Source: Planococcus sp. 107-1
Lineage (GTDB): Bacteria; Bacillota; Bacilli; Bacillales_A; Planococcaceae
Length of the DNA: 64,000 nt
Direction of reading: 5' to 3'
Assembly (NCBI RefSeq): GCF_021513255.1
Contig: NZ_CP090977.1
Span: forward strand, 1,860,001 to 1,924,000
Shown: positions 50,745-60,500 of the stretch, piece by piece
Layout: every line of letters begins with the position of its first letter
Numbering within the stretch: the first letter of the stretch is position 1
The notes under the pieces: generated by a model
What the model saw: only the letters and a program-made list of their open reading frames with translations
Told to the model about the DNA's origin: nothing
The model's database searches: none
Made by a program: the position numbers and the translations under genes

Positions 50745-51389
50745 ATGAAAGTATTAATTGTAGGGGCAAACGGCCAGATTGGCAGGCATTTTGTCAAACT
50801 GTTGGCAGACAGCCCTGATCATACGCCGATTGCGATGATTCGCATGGAAGAACAAATCAGCTATTTTAATAGTTTGAATGTCGAAACGGTCGTGACGAGT
50901 TTAGAGGGCAGTGTGGAGGAGATTGCTTCAGCCATGGAAGGCTGCGACGCTGTCGTTTTCACGGCCGGCAGCGGCGGCGGAACAGGCGCTGACAAAACCT
51001 TGCTCATTGATCTTGACGGCGCTGCAAAAACCATTGAAGCGGCAAGCCAGACCGGAACCGACCGCTTCCTGATGATCAGTGCAATCCATGCTGACCGGCG
51101 AGAAATGTGGGGCGATGACATTGCGCCTTACTACGTAGCGAAGCACCATGCAGATAATATCCTGCGTGCAAGCGGATTGACCTATACCATCATCCGCCCG
51201 GGCCTTTTAACCAATGATCCGGGTACCGGACGCATCAAAGCGACCGAATATGTTGACGCCGGGCCGATACCAAGAGAAGATGTCGCAAAAGTCCTTTTGC
51301 ACTCACTCGACAATCTCCATGTTTTCAATAAAACATTTGAAATCATCTCTGGCGATGACGACATAGAAGAAGCATTAAATCGCCTATAA
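50745..51389 (+). CDS. NAD(P)-binding SDR-like protein (YhfK/YwnB family)
   Basis: Atypical short-chain dehydrogenase of 214 residues with the dinucleotide motif VGANGQIGRHFVKLL, the active-site region YYVAKHHADN (Tyr and Lys seen as Y-x-x-x-K) and IIRPGLLTNDPGTGRI. This group of SDRs acts as NADPH-dependent oxidoreductase or as a sensor; substrate unknown. AAAGGAGG precedes the ATG. Single gene with its own terminator. Confidence 0.87.
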   Translation: MKVLIVGANGQIGRHFVKLLADSPDHTPIAMIRMEEQISYFNSLNVETVVTSLEGSVEEIASAMEGCDAVVFTAGSGGGTGADKTLLIDLDGAAKTIEAASQTGTDRFLMISAIHADRREMWGDDIAPYYVAKHHADNILRASGLTYTIIRPGLLTNDPGTGRIKATEYVDAGPIPREDVAKVLLHSLDNLHVFNKTFEIISGDDDIEEALNRL

Positions 51390-51421
51390 AAAAACGGATC
51401 TCATTGAGAGATCCGTTTTTT
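51388..51421. terminator. Bidirectional terminator after the SDR-like gene
   Basis: AAAACGGATCTC (51391-51402) with GAGATCCGTTTT (51408-51419), A run before, T run after. Confidence 0.92.
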
Positions 51422-51677
51422 ATGCCTGCACTTGTTCTTTCACTTTCAAGTTTTTTATCCCTAAAACCACTTGGAAAACGAATGCGATAGAACAAATGAC
51501 AATTGCTGCCCATCCCAAATTGGTAATCGGCTGCTGCAGGACTGTGCGCAAAACAATCAGGATCAGCATTGCAGATAAAGCAAAATTAACGATATACGGC
51601 TTATCGTAAAATTTCTTCAAGGAAATTCCGGCAAATATGGCTACTGCGATGATTAATAATGATAAAACCATTTCCAT
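51420..51677 (-). CDS. Three-helix membrane protein (85 aa), unknown
   Basis: Not recognised with certainty; pattern of three hydrophobic helices (residues 2-20, 29-46, 53-72) and a short basic C-terminus reminds of the YtpI-like group. The end overlaps the terminator. Clear ATG start; the AGGTC stretch upstream is a weak Shine-Dalgarno. Confidence 0.55.
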   Translation of the reverse strand: MEMVLSLLIIAVAIFAGISLKKFYDKPYIVNFALSAMLILIVLRTVLQQPITNLGWAAIVICSIAFVFQVVLGIKNLKVKEQVQA

Positions 51678-51748
51678 AACACGACCTCATTTTTCTCTCA
51701 TTTTCCTTAGAATAGCATATTTTCAAATAATTCGATATAGTCTTTCGC

Positions 51749-52267
51749 TTATGGAATGTCTTCGTAAGCTAAGCGTTCGATGATTTCCTGATGCTGCGGA
51801 TAATCCTGCATCAATTGCTGTTGGGTAAAGAGTTCGAAGTCCTTAAAATCGAAACCAGGTGCTACCATGCACCCTACAAGGGAAAATGAATTTTCACTGT
51901 CCACTGTCGAGCCGAAAATACTGCCTTTTTTGACTAGCACTTGCGGTTTTCCCCCGTCCGCGATTCCAATCCCCAATCGCTCTTGCCGATACTCCCCTTC
52001 TTCGTCGATCATGTGCACAGTCAATGCACTGCCCGCATGAAAATACCAAAGTTCATCCGACTTCAATCGATGGAAATGAGAAAGGTCCTCGGATCTCAAC
52101 AAAAAATAAATGCTCGTGTACAGCGGTCTTTCACCGTCATGCGCAGCAAATTCCATCTGGTTTATTGACGTGAAAGAAGATTTGTAATAGCCGCCTTCCG
52201 GATGCTTTTCCATTTGTAAAAATTCAATCCACTGTTTAGCTTCGATTTTCAATTCCTCCAATCTCAA
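51749..52267 (-). CDS. Cupin protein of the DUF985 family
   Basis: A 172-residue single-domain cupin. The N-terminal HPEGGYYKSSF and the two cupin motif regions LSHFHRLKSDELWYFHAG and the later VAPGFDFKDFEL are typical of DUF985 (PF06172). The His-x-His and Glu positions could bind a metal. The reaction is unknown; related structures resemble sugar-nucleotide epimerases or metal-binding cupins. TTGGAGG precedes the ATG. Confidence 0.85.
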   Translation of the reverse strand: MRLEELKIEAKQWIEFLQMEKHPEGGYYKSSFTSINQMEFAAHDGERPLYTSIYFLLRSEDLSHFHRLKSDELWYFHAGSALTVHMIDEEGEYRQERLGIGIADGGKPQVLVKKGSIFGSTVDSENSFSLVGCMVAPGFDFKDFELFTQQQLMQDYPQHQEIIERLAYEDIP

Positions 52268-52378
52268 TTATAAGTTTACATAACAATAATATTATCCGTA
52301 AATTAATTTATTATTTTTGAAACTTTTAAATTTTTTTCACGTATTCATTATATAACAGTCTTTCAAGGAGGAAAACAG

Positions 52379-53176
52379 ATGAATAATCATGAAATCGATT
52401 TTAAACTTTACGGGGACGATATGCAGTTTGTGGAAGTGGAATTGGATCCGAACGAAACAGTCATTGCAGAAGCCGGTGCTTTGATGATGATGGAAGATGG
52501 CATCGTCATGGAAACCATTTTCGGTGACGGATCGAATAGCGGCGGCTCTGGCATCATGGGGAAATTGATGGGTGCCGGAAAAAGGATCATTACTGGTGAA
52601 AGCCTATTTATGACGACTTTTACAAACCAAGGAATCGGCAAGCGCCATGTTTCTTTCGCTTCGCCCTATCCTGGAAAAATCATTCCGATGGATCTCAGCA
52701 TGCTCGGCGGCAAAATCATCTGCCAGAAAGATGCCTTTTTAGCAGCGGCTAAAGGCGTTTCCATTGGTGTTGAATTTCAGCGGAAACTTGGGACCGGTTT
52801 TTTTGGCGGTGAAGGGTTTATTATGCAAAAGCTTGAAGGCGATGGAATGGCTTTTGTCCATGCAGGAGGCACTCTCCACCGAAAGAATCTTCAAAAAGGA
52901 GAAGTTCTTCGCGTCGATACCGGATGTTTAGTCGCGATGACCCCTGATGTCGATTACAATATCGAAATGGTTTCCGGCGTAAAAACTGCCTTGTTCGGCG
53001 GTGAAGGATTGTTCTTCGCTACTTTACGCGGTCCCGGCAGCGTCTGGGTCCAGTCGATGCCATTTAGCCGTTTAGCTAGCCGCGTGTTTGCTGCGGCGCC
53101 GCAAAATCCTGCAGGCAAATCGCAAGGAGAAGGAAGTATCGCTGGCGGATTGTTCAACATGCTCGGCGGCAAATAA
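52379..53176 (+). CDS. TIGR00266/AIM24 family protein
   Basis: A 265-residue beta-rich protein of the AIM24 family. The N-terminus [19 protein letters not shown] and the Met-rich [11 protein letters not shown] are the family signatures; a glycine-rich C-terminus ([15 protein letters not shown]) follows. Mitochondrial Aim24 affects inner-membrane organisation; in bacteria the role is unknown. AAGGAGG precedes the ATG. It is followed by a strong terminator. Confidence 0.85.
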   Translation: MNNHEIDFKLYGDDMQFVEVELDPNETVIAEAGALMMMEDGIVMETIFGDGSNSGGSGIMGKLMGAGKRIITGESLFMTTFTNQGIGKRHVSFASPYPGKIIPMDLSMLGGKIICQKDAFLAAAKGVSIGVEFQRKLGTGFFGGEGFIMQKLEGDGMAFVHAGGTLHRKNLQKGEVLRVDTGCLVAMTPDVDYNIEMVSGVKTALFGGEGLFFATLRGPGSVWVQSMPFSRLASRVFAAAPQNPAGKSQGEGSIAGGLFNMLGGK

Positions 53177-53188
53177 TCTTAAAGCACC

Positions 53189-53228
53189 AAATCCCCCGCT
53201 GCATAATTATGCAGCGGGGGATTTTTTT
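53189..53228 (+). terminator. Terminator of the AIM24 gene
   Basis: Perfect 17-bp palindromic stem: AATCCCCCGCTGCATAA with TTATGCAGCGGGGGATT (53190-53223), then a T run. Confidence 0.93.
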
Positions 53229-53246
53229 ACGGATGTTCATATGGAC

Positions 53247-53456
53247 TTATGAATTGCGCTTCCGCATTTCTTTGACGGCAAAATCATATTTATCAAAATC
53301 AAATTCAATCGTTCCAGGCTTATAGAAATACAAAATCGATTCTTTTTCGCCTTTGCCGAGCATATGGGTAACTACCGCTTTCGGGCTTCTCATATCGATG
53401 CCTGCTTGTTCTGCAAGCGCCAATTCCGCTAAAATTTCTTCTGGTACAGCTTTCAC
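53247..53456 (-). CDS. Hypothetical protein downstream of the amidohydrolase
   Basis: Not recognised. 69 residues, soluble, charged, with one Pro-rich start (MKAVPEEILAELALAEQAGI) and FYKPGTIEFDFDKYDFAV. The GTG start lies three bases after the amidohydrolase stop. Probably cotranscribed with that gene. Confidence 0.5.
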   Translation of the reverse strand: MKAVPEEILAELALAEQAGIDMRSPKAVVTHMLGKGEKESILYFYKPGTIEFDFDKYDFAVKEMRKRNS

Positions 53457-53458
53457 TT

Positions 53459-55039
53459 CTATTCACTTCTCTCTTTTTGATACATAATCTCTCCTGCTAC
53501 GATCGTCAGTTCCACTTCGGCTTCGGTGATCTGTTCAAGTTCACCCTCAAACAAATCACGGTCAAATACCGAGAAATCCGCATCGAAGTTTTCAGCAATC
53601 ACACCGCGTTCATGCTCTTTGCAAATTGCCGCAGCGCTTCCGCTGGTGTATAGCTGAATGGCTTCAAATCGGCTCAATTTCTCCTTCGGCATATAGCCAT
53701 CATGTGTTTCATACGGCTTTCTTCGTGCCACGGCCGCATAAATGCCTTGCAGCGGGTCCACCTCTTCGATTGGGGCATCCGAACCTCCTGCACAGATAAG
53801 GCCGCGATCCACTAAGCTCTTCCACGCATAGGACCATTTAATCCGTTCTTCTCCCAATCGTTCAATGACCCACGGGAAATCCGAACTGACGAAACTTGGC
53901 TGCAAGTCTAGGATGACAGCTAATTTTTCCATGCGTTCCACTAAATCTTCACGGAGAATCATCGCATGGATCAATCGGTCGCGCTTCCCTTCAGCTACCG
54001 GATGGGCTTCAATTGCATCCAGCGCTTTTTCCATGGCCAAGTCGCCGATTACATGGATTGCTATAGCTTCGCCGTGCTTCCGCGCCATCGCCACCAAGCG
54101 GTGCAATTCGTCATCCGAATGGATGGCAACCCCGCTCGTAGATGGATCATCATTATACGGTTTGCTTAATAGCGCCGTTTTTCCGCCGATGGAACCGTCT
54201 GCAAAGATCTTCATAGCACCGGGATCGATGAAGGGTTCTGCGTAGTTGGCATTTTCCATCATCGCTTCAAATTGGCTATGCGCACGTAGCAAGTTCGCAC
54301 GGAATTTTATTTTACCGCCGATTACATTTTTAAATGCCTGGAGCGGTTTCGTGTAATCATGGCCGTAATACCCCATGTCTTCTGTGTGGGCGCCAGTCAA
54401 ACCGAGCGACAGTAAGTTTTCTACAGAAGTTTGAAGTGCATGCGTCAAATACTCAACGCTGACTTCCGGAATCTGATTGGCCACCAAGTCTTGTGCTGCA
54501 TCCAGCAAATAGCCGGTCGGCTCCCCGTCATTGTCCCGGACGATGACTCCGCCTTCCGGGTCTGGTGTGTCTTTTGTGATGCCCGCCAATTTCAGCGCAC
54601 TCGAATTCGCTAAGACGGCATGCCGGCATACGCGCTTCAGCATCATAGGCGACTCGGAAATTTCGTCGAGTTCAAGTCGATGGAAAATTTTCCGGTCGGG
54701 GAAATTGTTTTCATTCCATCCTTCTCCGATAAACCAGTTTTCAGGAGCCAAGTCTTTCGTTGAACGGATCAACTGCTCTCTCATTTCTTCTGATGATTCA
54801 ATTTTAGAAAGGTCCACCCGCAGCAATTTCTCGCCGTGGCCGATCATGTGCATATGGCTATCCACAAAACCCGGGTACATGACCTTCCCTTCCAAATCCA
54901 TTTCTTTATCTGCCGACTCTTTTAATTCTTCATATGTACCGATCTTTTCAATTTTGCCATTAGAAACCAACACTGCTTCTACGGTTTCTCCTTCGCTCGC
55001 CATCGTATAGATTTTACCGCCACGCCATAAGGTTTTCAT
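53459..55039 (-). CDS. YtcJ-like metal-dependent amidohydrolase
   Basis: Amidohydrolase superfamily enzyme of 526 residues. The metal-binding HxH is in VDSHMHMIGHG near residue 65; later conserved His and Asp residues appear in AIHVIGDLAMEKALD and in ICAGGSDAPIEEVDPLQG. The start is the ATG at 55039, seven bases after AAAGGAG; the N-terminal beta strands form the usual composite domain with the C-terminus. Substrate unknown; YtcJ-type enzymes act on N-substituted formamides or related amides. Confidence 0.88.
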   Translation of the reverse strand: MKTLWRGGKIYTMASEGETVEAVLVSNGKIEKIGTYEELKESADKEMDLEGKVMYPGFVDSHMHMIGHGEKLLRVDLSKIESSEEMREQLIRSTKDLAPENWFIGEGWNENNFPDRKIFHRLELDEISESPMMLKRVCRHAVLANSSALKLAGITKDTPDPEGGVIVRDNDGEPTGYLLDAAQDLVANQIPEVSVEYLTHALQTSVENLLSLGLTGAHTEDMGYYGHDYTKPLQAFKNVIGGKIKFRANLLRAHSQFEAMMENANYAEPFIDPGAMKIFADGSIGGKTALLSKPYNDDPSTSGVAIHSDDELHRLVAMARKHGEAIAIHVIGDLAMEKALDAIEAHPVAEGKRDRLIHAMILREDLVERMEKLAVILDLQPSFVSSDFPWVIERLGEERIKWSYAWKSLVDRGLICAGGSDAPIEEVDPLQGIYAAVARRKPYETHDGYMPKEKLSRFEAIQLYTSGSAAAICKEHERGVIAENFDADFSVFDRDLFEGELEQITEAEVELTIVAGEIMYQKERSE

Positions 55040-55161
55040 AAAGTCACTCCTTTTCTCATTGTTAATCATAATTCCATTTCTGTCGGGTGACAACTCTATT
55101 CAATCGGAATACTCAAAATTTTTTGCGAGAAGTTCCCTAAAGAAAGTGGCTTTCAGTTATG

Positions 55162-55170
55162 GTATAATTA
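55162..55170 (+). promoter_or_regulatory. Extended -10 promoter of the CNNM/CorC gene
   Basis: TGGTATAAT is an extended -10 element (TATAAT at 55165-55170); no good -35. The start codon is about 50 bases downstream. Confidence 0.6.
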
Positions 55171-55197
55171 ATGGACATTTTAGAAAGCAGAGGTGAA

Positions 55198-55214
55198 CCC
55201 TCCAAACCGGAGGG
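55198..55214 (+). promoter_or_regulatory. Hairpin masking the Shine-Dalgarno of the CNNM gene
   Basis: CCCTCC (55198-55203), loop AAACC, GGAGGG (55209-55214). The 3' arm is the Shine-Dalgarno, five bases before the TTG start at 55220, so the arms would compete with ribosome binding. Confidence 0.55.
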
Positions 55215-55219
55215 ACGAA

Positions 55220-56558
55220 TTGGACAGTATACTTATCTTAAATTTGTTTTTAGTGGCTTTATTAATTGCTTTGACCGCATTATTTGTTGGCTCGGAGTTT
55301 TCGATCATTAAAGTGAGAACTTCCCGCATTGACCAACTGATTTTAGAAGGCAATAAAAACGCAATACGCACCAGAAAAATCGTGGATAACCTGGATTATT
55401 ATTTATCGGCATGCCAACTCGGCATTACCATGACAGCCTTAGGGCTTGGGTGGCTCGGGGAACCGACGGTCGAACGAATCCTGCATCCCGTTTTTGAAAA
55501 TTTCGGCATCGTGGATCCGACAGCTTCCATCCTTTCCTTCGGGATTGCATTTGCAGTCGTGACATTTCTTCATGTAGTCCTTGGAGAACTGGCTCCAAAA
55601 ACCTTGGCGATCCAGTATGCTGAAGCAATGGCCTTATTCTTTTCAAAGCCATTGGTTATTTTCGGAAAGATTTTAAACCCGTTCATCTGGCTCATGAATG
55701 GTTCTGCACGCCTATTGCTGCGCATGTTCGGAGTCGAACCTGCCGGACATGAACAAGCCCATTCGGAAGAAGAGTTAAAGATCATTATGAACGAAAGCTA
55801 CCAAAGCGGTGAAATCAACAAGACCGAACTTTCATATATGCAAAACATCTTTTCATTCGACGAACGCGTTGCTAAAGACGTCATGCTTCCACGCACACAG
55901 ATGGAAACGATCTCTTTGGAGATGGATGAAAATGAGTTGATGGAAATCGTCAGAGACCATCAATATACCCGCTTATCCTGTAACTGAAAATGGCGATAAG
56001 GATGACATTATCGGGTTTGTAAATATTAAAGAACTGTTAACGAATTTCACGGTAAATGGAAGTTTGAAAAAAAGTATTATTGTCCATGACATCCCTTTCG
56101 TATTGGAGTTAGCGCCTATCCAGGACGTACTTTTAACGATGCAAAGGCAGCAAGTCCATATGGCCATTGTCATTGATGAATACGGCGGCACTTCCGGCGT
56201 CATTACAATGGAAGACATTCTGGAAGAAATCGTTGGGGAAATCCGCGATGAATTTGATGATGACGAACGGGACGAAATCAAAGCACTCGATCCGCTCAAT
56301 TACCTTGTGAACGGACGTGTCCTCCTTTCAGATTTGGAAGACCGTTTCGCCATCGTTTTTGATGACAGCGAAGACGTAGATACGATAGGCGGTTGGGTCC
56401 AGCTCAAAAACACAGACATCACTGAAGGCGGCACTGTGCATCTGCCGACCCATGTCATTACTGTGCGGGAAATGGAAAACCACCAGATCATCATGGTTCA
56501 GCTGACGCGCAAACAACCGAAAAAAGACATTTCGCTGGCTAAAGAAATCAGCGAATAA
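55220..56558 (+). pseudogene. CNNM/HlyC-CorC family transporter, with apparent one-base insertion
   Basis: Membrane protein implicated in Mg2+ or other divalent-cation transport, about 445 residues after repair. The parts are an N-terminal CNNM (DUF21) domain with three hydrophobic helices (LFLVALLIALTALFVGSEF), a CBS-pair domain (AKDVMLPRTQMETISLEM, IVIDEYGGTSGVITMEDIL) and a C-terminal CorC/HlyC domain (DRFAIVFDDSEDVDTIGG). The frame breaks at 55973-55974 (CGCTTATCC); removing one T gives TRYPVTENGDKDD. The start is the TTG at 55220, sequestered by a small hairpin. Likely a sequencing error. Confidence 0.87.
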
Positions 56559-56562
56559 AACT

Positions 56563-56596
56563 GGAAAACCCCGCTCAAATTGAGCGGGGGTTTTCC
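56563..56596. terminator. Bidirectional terminator after the CNNM gene
   Basis: AAAACCCCGCTCA with TGAGCGGGG-G-TTTT, A and T runs on the two sides; it lies between convergent genes. Confidence 0.88.
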
Positions 56597-56598
56597 TA

Positions 56599-57531
56599 TC
56601 ATTTTTTCTCAAGCAAGGATTTTTCGTATTCAAATTTCTTCATGAGCATTTCGCCGCTATAGCCTTCTTCGATCAATTTTGCTAAGACAGCTTTTGCTGC
56701 ATCGCCCATTTCAGCGGATTGATCATTCGCATCAATTTCAACGACATTCTTTTCATCCGTTATCCAGTCAGAGAAACTTCCTGCATATAAGCGGAGTGAC
56801 TGGTACCCTTTATGGGCTAGCATGGCATACAACGCGGCAGCAGTTACGCCGCTTCCGCAATAAACCACTGCGGGTTCGCTTTTCTGGAGTATACCCGAGA
56901 AATCCACTTCTTCCGTGAATTCACCCCGGTGGTCAATCAACTGCTCCCAGTCGAAGTTGCGGGCGCCGGGAATTCTGCCAGCAACCGGATCAATCGGTTC
57001 AGAAATCCCTGCATAGCGTTCAGCAGACCGGGCATCTAATAAGATCCCAAGCTCTTCTCCATCGATAATTTGCTTAACGTAAGTTTGGTCGGCATAAATC
57101 GATTCATCAAAAGAAAGCACTACTTTAGCAGCGGCATGTTCAGGAACCATTGCGCTCGTTTCCAACCCTTCTTTTTTCAGCGATTCGAATCCTTTTTGGC
57201 TGATATAGGCATTTTCAAATCCAGCGTATTTCAATAGCCACCAAGCACGTGCTGCATAGGGAGCTCCGCCTTGGTCGTAGATCATGATCTCGTCTTTCGG
57301 ATCAAGCCCGCTTTTTTCAATCAACCCGCTTAATTTTTCTTTAGAAGGCATCGGATGCCGCCCGCCTGCCGCTTCCATATCTGATAGGTCTTTTTCAAGG
57401 TCCCAGTAGACAGCTCCTTCAATATGTTCTTTGAGATAGGCTTTTTCTCCCCAACTCGGATCCTTCAAATCGAATCGTGCATCAATCCATCGATAGTTTT
57501 GTGTTTGGTCAATATTTTTGAATACTGGCAT
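56599..57531 (-). CDS. Rhodanese-type sulfurtransferase
   Basis: Two-domain rhodanese of 310 residues. The catalytic Cys is in YCGSGVTAAALYAML near residue 225 of the second domain; the first domain (WIDARFDLKDPSWG) lacks the cysteine, as is usual for SseA-like thiosulfate or mercaptopyruvate sulfurtransferases. About 30 extra residues with charged helices follow the second domain. It lies three bases downstream of dynA and is probably cotranscribed with it. Confidence 0.85.
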   Translation of the reverse strand: MPVFKNIDQTQNYRWIDARFDLKDPSWGEKAYLKEHIEGAVYWDLEKDLSDMEAAGGRHPMPSKEKLSGLIEKSGLDPKDEIMIYDQGGAPYAARAWWLLKYAGFENAYISQKGFESLKKEGLETSAMVPEHAAAKVVLSFDESIYADQTYVKQIIDGEELGILLDARSAERYAGISEPIDPVAGRIPGARNFDWEQLIDHRGEFTEEVDFSGILQKSEPAVVYCGSGVTAAALYAMLAHKGYQSLRLYAGSFSDWITDEKNVVEIDANDQSAEMGDAAKAVLAKLIEEGYSGEMLMKKFEYEKSLLEKK

Positions 57532-57534
57532 TCC

Positions 57535-60500
57535 TTACACCCTTTCAGCTACGAGATTTGAAAACAAGTCTTTCCACTGTGCCAAAATTTCCTGTTGCTG
57601 GAGCACAATTCGTTCTGATTCAATTTGATCGATAGCTTGGCGAAGCATGTGCTGCCGCAAGCCTTCCGCTTCCTGTTCAATCCAATTATCCGCCCAATGG
57701 CTGATTTTTACTTTTTCTCGGTCAAGATACTTTAAGGCATCCGGCTCCATCAAAGCCTGCAAAGCATTCCGTAATTTCTCTTTTTCATTCTTCTCGAAAA
57801 AGCTTTTATTATTTTTGTAATAGGATTTCACAGATGTATAAGATGTCCCCACAAAAGCCTGATCCGGTTCAATTGCCGCTGACTCTTCCACTTCATAAGG
57901 AGTCAGCGAGAAATCCGGATTCATCTCTTTTAGTTTCGCGCTGTCATCTTTGAAACGGTTTGAAATCCGCTTTTCAATAAACTGCGTTAGCCGGAAATGC
58001 GTCACCCGCAATTCCTGGGCAAAGTCGAATGTCGTCATTTCAACGATATCGTCGATTGCGGTGTCGAGTGCCTGTTGGGCTGATTTCCCATTGAATGCAG
58101 ATGGATTAAAGGCTTCTTTGAAGAAATCATTGAAGCGGTAGAATACACGCTGATTTACGTAATACAGCAATTCATCCAATTCCTGCATGGCTTCTTTTAT
58201 GAAAATCCGCGCAGCAGATGCACTGAACAAGATGCGCAATTGCTGCTCGATCTGTTTCAGCTCTGCTAGACGTTCATCTTTACGCATCAAGTTCTTTTCA
58301 GTTTGGGCGATCAACGCGCTAAAACGGTCAACCGCTTTTTGCTCTTCCTCGGCCAAGGATTGAACAGCCATCCCCTTGATTTCATCTTTCAAGAAATGCT
58401 GGAAAGCTTCTTCGAATTCCGGCATCCCTGAAACTGCTTTGTCTCTTAACGCAAGCAAGCTTGAAACTCCATAAAGCCTTGGGAAACGGATGCCAAAACG
58501 CTGCAGTTCGTCTTGAACATATGTAATGACAGCGTCTTTTTCCTCTTCATTATTCGCTAAATCGATTGCATTGACCACAAAAAACATCTTATCCATTTCA
58601 AATGCATCTTTTACACGTCCAAGCTGGATGAGGAATTCCCGGTCAGCTCTGGCAAATGCATGGTTATAATAAGTGATGAACAAGACGGCATCGGCATTGC
58701 GGATATATTCGAAAGCGACATTCGTATGCCGGGCATTGATCGAGTCAGCTCCCGGAGTGTCCACTAAAGTGACGCCGCTTCTCGTCAATTCACAGTCGTA
58801 GTAGAAGTCGATTTCATCAACGAAACAACTGCGTTCTTCTTTCGCGACATAAAGTCCAAACTCTTCACGATTGGTTCGGAGCGTCTCCCCGAGATGTTCC
58901 TTGAATTCCGGATAGCCTTTTTGGAACGCGTCGATAAACGATTTATGGACTTGCTGCTCTGATGAACCTTCTTGCGAAAGTGTTCCGGCTTTAGCGAAAG
59001 CTTCCTCTAGCGTGTGGACTTCTACGCCCAAGACCTTAAAGGAATTTCTCACATCTTCCGTCATCTGAGCGACCGTTTTCAAGCGGACATCTGCCGTTTC
59101 ATGCGGATGGTCCTTAGTCACAGGACGGATCCGGTTAATGGTCGCGGTCGTCGGATTTGGGGAAACCGGCAGAACCGTTTCACCCATCAATGCGTTTGAA
59201 AAAGAAGATTTTCCCGCACTGAATGCACCGAATAGCGCAATTGTAAACTCCTGTTTCTCTAAACGTGCTGCTTTTCGCTTCAAGTATTCCGCTGTTTCCG
59301 CAAACCCTTTAATCGAAGTGAGGGCCAAAGCCGTTTGATTGGCTCTTCCAATTACCGCATTTTCATCAAATTGGTTTACATTCGATGAAGCGAGCTGGTC
59401 ACGGCCTTCCCGGTTCGATGCGGCTTTCTGCTCGAGCATCGATTCATCAAATTCCACCATTTCTGCCATCGAAATTGAAAACTCATGCTGCCAATGATCG
59501 ACTTTTTGCTCCGCTTCGACTTTCTGGCTAGGAAGCATCGCAGAAAAAGATTTTTTCACTTTATCAATCCGCTCATCCATCTCTTCTAAAGTTGTGATGG
59601 CCAACAGTTTTTGGTCCAGCAATTGGGCTTTCATATCCATTTCAGTATTGGCATCATCGGATAACGAAGTGAACTTTTCTTCTTGCGCCTTTTTCCAGCC
59701 TTCTGTCTCTTTAATGAACCAACGCTGAATGGAAACAGTGATATTCTTCGCAAAATTCAAGATGGCATCGCTCGTGATCGGACCGCTTTTCGGAAGCTGT
59801 TCTTCAATCAGCGAGAACGGAGGAGAAAACTCTTGTTCGTCAATGGAAATCGACTCGTCATCAGTTAAGAGCCCTGCGTCTTTCAACGAATTTTTCATCA
59901 GTTTTTTCAGATGATTCGTGATTTGCGATGGAACGACCGTATCGAGCCTTTCCACTACTTCTTTTTTCCGCAATGCCGGCTCTTCTTCCGTTTTTTTGCC
60001 GCTGAACAACAAACCGACCTTGAAATTAGGCTGGACCGACTCGACATAATTCGTAAGGGCATTCCGCAATTCATACGGCATGATATTGGCGTTTTCAACT
60101 AATTCTTTTCGGTCTTTTTCGAATTTAGCCTGCCATTTTTCAAAATCAAGAACCGATCGGCGATTCGCCACTTTCATATTTTCATGTTTGATATCTTCAC
60201 GGTTTTCCCATTCGTCTTCAGTTAAAACGGATGAAAATGCCTGCAGCCGCTCCTGTTGTTCTTCTTCCAGGAAACGGAGATGTTCATCTTTCAATTGCTG
60301 CAAAGCTGCATCGGTCGCTTCCCCAACATGGCCTTGCCATCCTGCCATTGTAGAAGCCACCAATTCTTTGACTTGATCGAAGTCATTGCCCGGAAACGCA
60401 AAGTCTTTTAAGGATGTAAAGAAAATCCCTTTCGGTTCCACTCCCCATGCGGCAAATGAATCATAAACCGATTTTTTAAAGTCCTCGAAAGGCAATTCAC

